NCBI GenBank assembly: GCA_033026295.1
Contig: CM065172.1
Span: forward strand, 13,449,165-13,513,164
DNA: 64,000 bases
Source of the DNA: Channa striata
Lineage: Eukaryota > Chordata > Actinopteri > Anabantiformes > Channidae
Direction: 5' to 3'
Both the position numbers and the translations under genes were made by a program. A model generated the notes under the pieces. It made no database searches and was not told the DNA's origin. It was given only the letters and a program-made list of their open reading frames with translations. Below are positions 24,692 through 33,131 of the stretch, piece by piece. Position 1 is the stretch's first letter; each line of letters opens with the position of its first letter.

Positions 24692-27600
24692 TACATTAGA
24701 CTCACAAACATGCAGGATATGCATTGGATAGAAAGCCCACAATGACAGATATATGATCTATTTTCAAACTGAGACAGCGCACTGATTTGCCACATAAAAC
24801 ACTTACACACTGCACAGATAGGCTTTCGACAGACAACAATCCACCCCCACCCTCCCAGCTTCCCTTCATCTCTCCCTTTCTTTGCTTATAATGGATGCTT
24901 TAAGCGACCGTGATTGAAGGGGCAATTCGCCAGAGGAATATTGAACAGTGCTGCTGAATGTCTCCACTTGTCTGATGCTGATATGTCTGTGAAACACTGA
25001 GCATAACAACACAATTCAAAACAGGCTGAGAAACAATGACAAGCGTAAAAAAGACTTTCAAGAAACAAGACAACAAAGACAGCAGGCAGGAACGGTTGGT
25101 GCGAAGCTTTACAAAGTGAGTCACCACTGCCTGCACAATTCTACACAACAGGGGACAGATAAGGAAGAATACGCTGCTCTTGATATACATTCAAAACTCA
25201 TGAAATGATTTCAGGGAACCTTTTCGTGTGCTCTTATATCAGAGTGTCAGACACGTACGTCTTCAGGCTCCCAGTAGGGGGCATTTGTACTCGTTGCGTA
25301 AGGTTGACAGTAAGTATTGGTTCACTCAGTCAGTTTTGCTGCTTCAAAGCATTTGCAAACATGAAAGAAAAAGTATTCTACTTTTGCAATTTTTCATTAT
25401 TATAATACACAAAATGGCCATGATGTTGTTTCTGACTGCTGATTTGTGTGGCTGGGAACCATATGTCTTTGTATCAGCTCTAACATTCAAAATCTACCAT
25501 ATGGAATAAAATCTCTAAATAAACAAACACAGACTCTGGCCCTGAGAAATGTACGACACACTGAATGTTAACAGAATTATGGAAAAAGTGCTCCTCCCCT
25601 GGCTTGAAGGGAGGACCAGGGGATGTGAGGTGAGGTGTGCATTAGCACCCATTCATCTCTCTCCTTTTATCTCTCTTTCATTCCTTCCCTCTCTCCAACC
25701 CAAGACACACAGAGAGAAACAGAGACACAGAGAGACACCACAGATGATTCATCTGCACACGTATGCTTGTACAGATGTGGAGAAAATGACCTGCATGGCT
25801 GACTAAAATCTGAACTCCTTTGTACTTGGCTTGTTGGTAGATTAGTATATTTAGCACAGATGGATGTCAGTGTTTTTAATCTGAGCTAAGCAGCAAAACA
25901 AGGGAAACACATTATCTTTTCACTTTAGGAGACAGTCACACATGGGAAGTATGTTCAGTGGAGTATTACTCATGAATGGAAATGGAAAAAAAAAAAAGTA
26001 TAATGTACATGCATCAAAACTGTGATGGTTTTTGAGTAACACCTAGCTGCTGGACCTTATCAGTAATCAGCTAAGTGCACCAACCGGCTTGTAATCACCT
26101 AATCCTCCCGGACGAGGTGTCCACTTGCTCATTCAGTGACTGTGGACCTTCAACCACCCTGCTATTCCTCAGCTTAGACTAGAAGTTTTAACTATGATAA
26201 CTGTAGACCTTGTCACACCAGTACACTCTTAGTGGTAGTAATCGTTATAAGTCAGTATCTTACCTGCTATGGTATCCTTGACTCTTTCTTGCAGTTTCTC
26301 CAATAATCAGACAAGTGTCCCGATAAAGTGACTATTCAATTTGCTTTTTGAGAGATATCAACTGATATTCTCTGTTTTATTTAGAATAAACACTCATAGG
26401 TTACATGCAGTAGCTTTTGAATAATAATTGCAAGAATAAAATACACACTCGAAACTGTCAAACAGTCAGTGTGAGAAGCCCGAGGACTCTTCTATGCTGA
26501 GTCCTCTTTTATACTCTAAGCTTCTCACAAAGTTGGTTACATAGTTTACAGTCTGCTACAAAGTTTAAATGTTGTGGTTACTTGGTTACATAGTTTTAAG
26601 CAAAGTTGACTTCAAAATTTCTAATGCATTGAAGTTCGTTACGAAGTTATCTCTGCTGCTGTTCCGTTGACGCTGAGGAGAAATCACTTTTACTTTCACT
26701 TTCTTTCTTGCTGCTTCACTCTTCCAGGCATGTCACCACAAAACAGAACAAGCAAATGCACACCCAAAGCAAGTCTCAATTCAGCAGATGTGCAGCTGCT
26801 TATTGTGTTCACCAACCCCCCACTGACATTTGCCTCTTCTCACCCCATCCGCTTAAATCCTGCAAAAATAGGCTTTTTTAAAATTTCATTTTCCTTCCTC
26901 CACTTCCTTTGCTTTTTCTCATTTACTTCCTCTGTCTCTCTTTCTCTCCAACCCTTGATCTCTAAGCTGAGCACCAATTAAGGCAAACGAGCACTGAAGA
27001 CAAGCCGGCGTGAGGGGGAGGCTTTTCGTTTTTTTGGCTGAAGTCCCATCATGGAGCAGAAGTCACAGTGTAACTGTCCTGTTCTGTTCCCGTCTGTCCT
27101 GCTGCTCTGCAAAGAGCTGCTGTTTTCCTCCAATTACACCAAACTATCCTGACGTGTTTCTCTTTGTGCACTTCACCTCGAATAACACTCGGTACCTCCC
27201 ACTGTCGTACCTAAAGCCGGAGCTCTGCACTGCACGGAGAGGAAGTGCACCACCCATCAAGACTTGTTCCATGATATTTACATATACTCCCACAATTATA
27301 ATCATTCATACTGAGACACATTTGTACATGCATATACACTGTTTACCATGCTCTCCAAATCCAGCTCTTCTTTTTTCCCAAAGTTTATCAGTAAGCTAGA
27401 CACTGGGTTTTCCTCTGGTATGTAACCTATAGACTCTCGCTTGGTCTCTCTAGAATTGCACTGTGAACCTTGCTCTTGAAACAGCAGTGGGACTCTGGGA
27501 CTCCCGTTGATTGTGTGTGAAGCTTAAGTCTGAGCTAAAACGCCACCCAAAGGAGAAAATGTTAATGAAACAAAACCAAATCCAAAGACTGCTCACAGAG

Positions 27601-30600
27601 AGATGCCACCGCTTTATCTTAGATGAGGAACTGCTAAGACCAGCATATTTACTGTCAAGTGAACAAGTTTTTGATATCATACGCTGCGACAGGAGTCTGA
27701 ATCCTGCTGCGAATGCTCATATTCAAACCAATGTGTGTGGCACATGTGGAAGCACATACTGCAGCCTGCATGCTGCTGTGAATTTGTAGTGCTGCCTGTT
27801 TGTGAGAACACACGGGCTCACAAGCTTCAGGTGTCTGTCTCCTCCTCCCAGGTCAGTGTATAGTCTGAATGCCAGCGCTTTGGGAGTAGAGATCTGAGGG
27901 GTGATCTGCCTGTCTGACCCACTTCTTTGAGATAAAGAACTGTGACACATTCAAGCTTTTAAAGCAACTATAGTTGGGTGCCAAAGTTTACATTCCACTT
28001 GACATATTATTAAAAAATTTATGTTTTTCAATTTCTAAAAAAGGACATTTGTACTTGCTCATTGTGCACTGAAAATGATGCTGATGAAAATGTCTTTATT
28101 TTGCTCTTTTTGTTAATAAATAATAGGGATGCAAACTTTTGCACCCGTCTGTGTATTTAATGTTCTTACAACAATGTATCAAATCACAATTAGACTTTAG
28201 AGAGATTTAGTTTCAGTCTGTTCCCCAGGTTTACTGACCTAAATCACTTTCACCGCTGTGCACTACATGCTCAGCACAAAACAGCAGACACACACAGCTA
28301 ATGGATTTAGCTTTTTTTTCCATTGTTCAGTCACAACAAACTGATATGTCAGTTGTGAGAAGTGACCCATACAATCAGTTGTTGTAATCTGTGCGGTTAG
28401 AAGTCCACATTTACTTGAAGCGAATAACAGGAATCCTTAGACAGGGTGTGGTCAATAAAGGTGCAGATAAAATAACCCAGGCAGTTATTGGCCAATGTTT
28501 GTATAAACATCTGGGGAGTTCAGTACTTTGCAAAACAGATATAAAATATGAATCCACCACTCACAATGTAGCAGCACTTTTCACATATTTGAGACAACTA
28601 GGACAAGATGCGTATGTAGAGCTATTTAAAGGTTTGAATACTTGGGGTAAAAGGTTACAAAAGCAGCGCACCTCTTTCACATTACAGTAAAACATGGGTG
28701 AGATCATATGTAAGATTTCAAGTCTCTGGTCCATATACCAAAAGATGATGGGGCTTCAGTTTGATAACTGTCCATTTAAGGTCGGACGCACATTTCAGAC
28801 ACAGGGTCCTTGGGGATTTGTACTTTTCCTTGGATCGCACAAGCTTCCAGCTTCTCATAAAACCCCATATGGGTAAGAGTATGTGCATTTTCTGCATAGT
28901 TTACCTCTTAACAATACTGTAAACAAATATAATCCAAATTTCTATATACAAATAATATAATATATATTTTTTATTTATTTTATTTTATCTCCCTCTAAAC
29001 AAGGCTCTAAGCAAAACAATTTCTTTTTTTGATCCCTTTATATTTTGAAATGTATTTTTGATTAGAAATTATAAAAATCACACATGAAATTTTAATGCTT
29101 AGTAATTGGTGCTACAGAAAATCTAATTTATTATATATTATTAGAATCTTCACATAAATGTCAAAAAATGACTTCTGCATGTCCAACAGAATTTCATGCT
29201 TCTTCTCACAATTTGTTGCCATCGCTGTTTCTACACTAATTACAAGCAGGTGTCAACATTGCATTTAGACATATTTAATAAAACTGAGACTCGCAATCTG
29301 CACCTAATCAGTATGTGCATGTTATTTCTCTCATGTCTGAGCCTTAACTTAAGGTTTAAAGCTAATTGCATTTCATTAGCTCTGACATTACATTTCATTT
29401 CACTTTGCCCCAAGAAAGACGCATTTGAAAATGCACATCTATATGTATATCTATCACTGATCAATGTTGTGAGACAAAGTTGTGGGGAAAAGTCAATGGT
29501 GATAAAAAAGGTGGTAAGATTTAAGAGGAATATGATCAGAATCTCTGTGTACACATAGAGGAGGCCAGTTTGAAAATACCATTGCTGAGGACATTCTTTT
29601 GAAGCAAAACGAGATGAGAGCAGGCTTAAATTTGGAATAAAGAAGAAAAGAGGCAAATGATAGCGCAAATAGAGAGAAACTGATGAACAATTGGACTAAA
29701 ACTCAGAGAGAAGAAGAGCAAAGGAAGATGGGATTGAGAAATGGGAGAAATCGAAAGAAAGACTCTGACTTTTTGGAGGTTGGCAATGTCCTATGAGTTC
29801 TGGGAAGCCACTAGCAGGGATTTTTTTCTAACATATAACAGATGGTTCTTATGGCCCTAACCATGTATTTAAAGAAAACAGGGGCCTCTCTTCTTTCCTC
29901 CTTTTCCATTCGACACAGCGAGAAATGGAAACAATGCTATGACCTCTGCCATGCCAAATATATTTGCACATCTTCTATTCCACATGTTTGAAGATGCCTT
30001 GTAAGAAAAAGTATTGGTGTATTGTAAATGACAAGAACAATCAAAACCTTCACAGAAACATAAACAAACAACTTATATAGCAGTTTTATCCAAAGGCTTT
30101 ACAGTGTTGCTCGTCATTCACAAATTCACACACTGATGATGGCGGGGTGTTCACCTGACCTACCAGGAGCAACGTGGGGTTCAGTGTCTTGCTCAGGGAC
30201 ACCTGGACACGGGGCCAGAAGGGACTGGGTATTGAACCACTGACCCTGTGGTTTGTGGATGACTACAGAACTACAGCCACCACTGTTTATTTGGAAATTA
30301 TCTAACAAAATTCATTACAGGCAAAAAATATAATTTGATGATGAAAACTGTTAATGTTCTAGTTTGCCTGCCATTTTCCTAGTATCGACAATTTAAAAGT
30401 AATGTTCCCAAACACTCATAAACACTTTTTCGGTATCTCCTAGATAGAGGCGAATAACACAACAGTTAGATAGCGTTACAAAAACTATCAATGACACATA
30501 TTTATATAAATAGATAATAGCATCTATTAAATGTCTAAAATTTGTAAATTGAAAACAACATTACATTTCAATAACAATGTTATTGAAATATTGTTTTTAA

Positions 30601-33131
30601 TAACATTGTTTTCATATATACTGAGCACACACACAGGTAGTAAACACTATGACACATTTGGATAAAACCATATTTGCTGACTTACACATTAAAAGTGAGA
30701 ACCATGTTGCAATATTTTATTTCAGGAATATTAATAATACGCCTTGATTAAACGGTTACCTAGTAAATTAAACTACTTATCACCACGCCCGACTCTGGGG
30801 GTACAACGGTTGTTGTTGTGGTTCAGATGTTTTTCTGCTTTGTGATTCATTGATTTTCTTTCCAATTTCCCATCCGGAGGAAATTGCCCTATGCAAAAAC
30901 AATTGTGCAGAGGAGCTTGTCTGTGACTGATATAAACAAGCTCCCTTTCCGTCATCATCTTTCCACATGGCTGTGAACAATTTTTTTTTACATTTCTATA
31001 GCTGTGAGCTAAAATAATATTTGGGAGCATTAACCTCGGCAGCACACCCCAACCAACTAAGACTGTGAGAGATAAGCATCAGCGACTGCTTCCTCTGGCT
31101 CCCTCGCACCCCTTCTGTACACCGTGTACTCTTCTGCACAACAGTTAGTGGTGCAGCCACATGGTCCACACCATCAAAACCTCCCATATATACACAAACT
31201 CTCCCCAAACCCAGACCCAGCTACAAAGCTCCTTTTGTTCTATTCCATTCAAGAAAAATAGCAACGCACGCAAACCTTTTCACAGCAAAAAATTAGAGTA
31301 AGTGCAACCAACAGTGATGGAGCAGAAGGAGAAGGGAGGCAGCTGAATATGTTTTCCTGCCCCATCTGGAAATTGTTGCATGGGTATACACATACACACA
31401 AGAGCTCTTTCTCTCTCTGTCACGTACTTATGTATGGTACATTACAGCATAATTTACTGCTAACAATGCTAATAGAGGATACAGAGGGTGTGGTTTAATA
31501 AGAGTAAAGCACCAACACTTTACGTCCGATATTTTCCCTGAAGTTATTACGGCCTAATGACCACCATCAGATGTAGCAGATGAGACTGTTTTGGTTCACA
31601 TATGGCCAACAGTCAAGCTGAAACTGCAGGCCTGAGCAGCTCATGTGGCATATATACATTTATAGATTCAAATGTTTATCCTGCAAATGTCGAAGCAAGA
31701 AACTCTCACTGTACGTAAGTGAAACTGAAGCCGGCTTGTTTGTTTTTTCACGAATGAGGCTGAGCGGCTGAGCACTGGTGGCTGGCTTGGATGTTACGGC
31801 AAGGAAACCTGCGATGTTTCACTGCGTGTTTCAGGGCCTGTCTACGGTTTGCCAACGACCACTGTAAACATCATGGAGGGTCAGGAAACAGTGTGTGACA
31901 CTCTGTTTGAGGTCTTACCTGTTCTTTCTCTCCACTCAGTAGCAGCCTGCTGCTCCCACTCCTGCCCCACTGTCTCGATCTGGCCTTGCACTGGCCTCTT
32001 TTCCTCCTCGCTTGATGGGAGGTCCGCCTCACGTCCCTCGGAGAGCTACACACAGAGATGCCTTTGTCAGTGGTGGGGCCCTGCTCTCAGGCAGGAAGTG
32101 ATGGTAAGAGTGTACGCAGTACTTATGGTCACACAACCACAAAACATTATACCAGCGGCTGCTGGTTTCCACAGTTCGTTACATATTTATATCATTTTCT
32201 CCATTACACACTGAAAAAGAATGCAACGAAAATAACCGGGGTCCAACTTTTGACACAGAGCTTGGACAATAACTGTAAATCAGAACTTTTAATCTGTATT
32301 TAAAACAGCAACTCTAGAGTAAAGGTTAATTGAGGAAAGATGACTTATTATTCCTGTCCACAGATGTAGGGACTTTTTTATGATTACTATCTGGTCGGGA
32401 GGAAATGATTTACCAACGTAAACATTTTTCATAGACAATGCTACTTGAAGCTTCGGATACACTGTGACCTCTGTATGTTTAAAGTGAATTTCCAGATGAG
32501 TAAAAATAGGCACAGTGTTATTCAGTGATTAAGAGATGCACCTATCAGAAAAGCCAATCACCTGTAATGCAAAAACCCTTTTTCAGGCTTTTAGGTTTTT
32601 CTTTTTACGTGGACGTGTGTAAAAAAGAAAGAGAAGAGACGGTGAAGAACAAAGATTAGAGCAAAGACGGAGGGTGGAAAGTGAGTTTGCAGGGTTCCAG
32701 CGAGGCGTTAGACCTTCATGACTTTGTTTATGGTCAGATGGCTTAATCGCCACTAGTCTGCTTCCTGTCCCTTACAAACATTCAAGATTCCTCCCGATCG
32801 CTGAACAGAGACAAGAAACCTTTCTATCCGTCTTTCTCTCTGTTTTCTGCTTGTCTAACTTGACTGTTCTATGACCAGTGATGCAAAATAACCTTGATGT
32901 GTAACATGTGAGCCAAAGATAAGCTGGACACTATGTTCCACAAGCTCTAGCCAGCACTTTCATATGTGTATATATTGCTTTCCTTTTAAATGTGTGGTAT
33001 TATGCCAGTGACTACACAAGCAGGGATTTACAACTCACCCACTGTTGACTGGGCAAACCCACAGCTGGCACGTCAACTATGACTCCCAGCATCTGGTCAG
33101 TGCGTCCCTGATTCTTCTGTAGAGCCTTCAT
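229..33131 (-). CDS. arhgef25: arhgef25 (p63RhoGEF/GEFT), N-terminal half, gene truncated by window edge
   Basis: Rho guanine-nucleotide exchange factor of the Trio/Kalirin family, known to couple Gq/11 to RhoA activation at the plasma membrane. Five coding exons are visible on the minus strand: long first exon 33131-33039, long second exon 32045-31919, short first exon 20846-20741, common exon 5538-5252 and common exon 357-229. All have consensus acceptors and donors, and phases join without a frameshift: long 1 to long 2 in phase 0, then either long 2 or short 1 into the common exon in phase 1, then phase 0 into 357-229. The last visible exon ends at the start of the DH domain (ALEKSMY), so the DH and PH exons must lie beyond base 1. 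Identity rests on remembered human ARHGEF25 matches: KVLAKCGCC, SEGSIS, GRTD..LGV and ALE(K/R)SMY. An additional small exon between 5252 and 357 cannot be excluded. Confidence 0.85.
1931..2176 (+). other. Unidentified open frame with Ala run and acidic/basic helix-like end
   Basis: The frame is open from after a TAG at 1928-1930 to a TAG at 2174-2176. From a possible acceptor CCCCAG just before LSEQSR it reads a six-alanine run, then LTPDKLKKLEHERFINNISE and CNWMQVEQNQKR. The composition is protein-like (few rare residues, mixed charged helix), unlike the repeat-rich shadows around it. There is no ATG near the beginning, so if real it is a terminal exon or a retrocopy fragment. I do not recognise the family. 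It lies inside an arhgef25 intron on the opposite strand. Confidence 0.2.
2464..2622. repeat. AT-rich stretch with GTTAAC cluster and 12-bp inverted repeat
   Basis: Three GTTAAC palindromes and related TTGTTAA words are spaced through about 2464-2520. Downstream, GGTTTTAAGTAA (2564-2575) is the exact reverse complement of TTACTTAAAACC (2611-2622), separated by 35 bases that also contain AAGTAA/TTACTT words. This looks like a decayed foldback or MITE-like element; no target duplication was identified. Confidence 0.35.
5252..5538 (-). CDS. arhgef25: arhgef25 common exon with SEGSIS and LKKWL motifs
   Basis: 287 bases: the acceptor TCTCTCCAG precedes ACTCGTAC, and the donor is GAACTG|GTGAGG. 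It receives one base from either upstream exon to make Asp, then reads SYSAAASEGSIS, matching human ARHGEF25 SYSIAGSEGSIS. A Ser/Pro-rich stretch leads to STLKKWLTNPVRKLS (residues 75-88 of the short isoform), a basic motif that in my recollection also occurs in Trio and Kalirin before their second DH domain. The rest is Pro/Ser-rich and basic, probably disordered. The GC content here is clearly higher than in the surrounding intron. Confidence 0.88.
9201..9618. mobile_element. hAT-type MITE with terminal inverted repeats and 8-bp TSD
   Basis: The element spans 9209-9610 (402 bp). It begins CAGGGGCGGATCTAGA and ends TCTGGCTCCGCCCCTG; the outer ten bases are perfect inverted repeats and 14 of the first 16 match. 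It is flanked by ACAACAAA (9201-9208) and ACAACAAT (9611-9618), an 8-bp duplication with one mismatch. CAGGG-type ends plus an 8-bp duplication are characteristic of the hAT superfamily. There is no transposase inside, so it is non-autonomous. It lies in the arhgef25 intron. Confidence 0.85.
13861..13880. repeat. (GT)10 microsatellite
   Basis: Ten perfect GT units in an arhgef25 intron, preceded by an imperfect TTTGTGTTT stretch. Confidence 0.9.
20741..20846 (-). CDS. arhgef25: arhgef25 short-isoform first coding exon (His-rich, CGCC palmitoylation-type motif)
   Basis: Thirty-five codons plus one base, ending at donor CAGAG|GTCAGT. The start codon at 20846 has A at -3. It reads MKRGHHHHRHHRGCGCQ and then HLFRKVLAKCGCCYARVR; the second half matches human ARHGEF25 residues KVLAKCGCCFARGG. 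In the human protein the cysteines of this motif are reported palmitoylation sites that hold it at the plasma membrane; the equivalents here are C27, C29 and C30. The histidine cluster (H5-H8, H10, H11), built on CAC/CAT codons, replaces HKGGR in human as I recall it. Too short to stand out as an ORF, but the phase and homology make it firm. Confidence 0.9.
20847..21400 (-). promoter_or_regulatory. Putative promoter/5' leader region of short arhgef25 isoform
   Basis: Sequence immediately upstream (on the minus strand) of the short-isoform start codon. It is purine/pyrimidine-skewed with a (GA)n tract at 21257-21302. No TATA box or firm transcription start can be assigned; the placement is by position only. 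Confidence 0.3.
21257..21302. repeat. Interrupted (GA)n microsatellite
   Basis: Two AG/GA runs (about 21257-21272 and 21284-21302) separated by a short interruption, upstream of the short arhgef25 first exon. Confidence 0.85.
21914..21935. repeat. (TG)n microsatellite
   Basis: Nearly uninterrupted TG dinucleotides inside arhgef25. Confidence 0.85.
23612..23730 (+). mobile_element. Teleost LINE/SINE-type 3' tail with GGAT repeats
   Basis: Contains the landmark order GACTGGCGACCT, then GACAGCTGGGGTGGGCCCAGG, CCCTGCAATGTTAAACAGGA, and AAGCAGTTACAGATAATGG followed by short GGATGGGTGGAT repeats. This layout is the familiar 3' end of fish non-LTR retrotransposons and of SINEs sharing that tail. 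The exact family (L2/CR1 or RTE-like) is not decided here. It is a decayed fragment without an ORF. Confidence 0.7.
23952..23980. repeat. (TG)n microsatellite
   Basis: About 14 TG units inside an arhgef25 intron. Confidence 0.9.
24657..24687. repeat. (CA)n microsatellite
   Basis: About 15 AC units inside an arhgef25 intron. Confidence 0.9.
26471..26528. repeat. Nested stem-loop in possible LTR-like AT-rich block
   Basis: GTGAGAAGC (26471-26479) pairs with GCTTCTCAC (26520-26528), and inside it GAGGACTC (26482-26489) pairs with GAGTCCTC (26499-26506). The right side of the internal loop is TTTTATACTCTAA, TATA-like. Downstream the word TTGGTTACATAGTTT occurs twice within about 65 bases (near 26533 and 26582). 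The nature of the block is unresolved. Confidence 0.4.
27971..28155. mobile_element. Tc1/mariner-like MITE
   Basis: The left arm at 27976 (GGGTGCCAAAGTTTACATTCC) and the right arm at 28125-28146 are inverted repeats matching at about 18 of 22 bases. TA dinucleotides lie near both ends, as expected for Tc1/mariner insertion. The interior is about 150 bp of AT-rich sequence with no ORF. The outer limits are approximate. Confidence 0.7.
30065..30290 (+). mobile_element. Common teleost interspersed repeat (SINE-like)
   Basis: Recognised by the ordered landmarks TTCACACACTGATGATGGCGG, GGTTCAGTGTCTTGCTCAGGGACAC, GGGTATTGAACCACTGACC and a tail with GACTACAGAACTACAGCCACC. This sequence type is scattered widely in fish genomes; the GTATTGAACC part resembles a tRNA B-box-like word. 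I cannot assign a formal family name. Confidence 0.65.
30565..30589. repeat. 25-bp near-perfect AT palindrome
   Basis: ATTTCAATAACA and TGTTATTGAAAT are exact reverse complements around one central base. Related ATTG/CAAT words continue for another 25 bases. Probably cruciform-prone simple sequence. Confidence 0.7.
31919..32045 (-). CDS. arhgef25: arhgef25 long-isoform second coding exon (acidic)
   Basis: 127 bases, phase 0 in and phase 1 out. The acceptor is TCTGTGTGTAG before CTCTCCGAG; the donor is AACAG|GTAAGA, a near-ideal consensus. It reads LSEGREADLPSSEEEKRP, then VQGQIETVGQEWEQQAATEWRERT: acidic and Gln/Glu-rich. Reading upstream in this frame meets the TAG of the acceptor, so the acceptor is required. 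The outgoing phase is exactly that of the short first exon, so it joins the common exon to give RT-D-SYSAAASEG. The human long isoform as I recall it has a comparable charged segment before SYSIAGSEG. No known domain. Confidence 0.75.
32046..33038 (-). other. arhgef25 long-isoform intron 1
   Basis: Roughly 1 kb between the two long-isoform exons; GT-AG bounded. No other feature recognised. Confidence 0.7.
33039..33131 (-). CDS. arhgef25: arhgef25 long-isoform first coding exon
   Basis: Exactly 31 codons from an ATG with A at -3 (AAGAATGAAG) to the donor CAGTGG|GTGAGT. It reads MKALQKNQGRTDQMLGVIVD, then VPAVGLPSQQW. The segment GRTDQMLGV aligns with GRTDRILGV near the start of the human ARHGEF25 long isoform (from memory), which strongly supports homology. 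Phase 0 matches the acceptor at 32045. It lacks the cysteine cluster of the short isoform. Confidence 0.78.

Larger units (their letters stand above)
20847..31918 (-). other. arhgef25 intron/5' region between short first exon and long exon 2
   Basis: Eleven kilobases that are 5' flank of the short isoform and intron of the long one. Contents: GA-rich microsatellite (21257-21302), (TG)n at 21914-21935 and 23952-23980, (CA)n at 24657-24687, a LINE-type 3' tail (about 23612-23730), a Tc1/mariner-like MITE (27971-28155), a teleost interspersed repeat (30065-30290), an AT palindrome (30565-30589) and a nested stem at 26471-26528. No independent gene is supported. Confidence 0.65.

Noticed and set aside
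28391..28690. 99-codon plus-strand frame with a fairly protein-like look
   Set aside because: It begins with GTG rather than ATG, and no splice context or family was recognised.
29240..29668. 142-codon minus-strand frame
   Set aside because: Leu/Phe/Ser-rich from T-rich DNA, overlaps a 120-codon plus-strand frame, no support for either.
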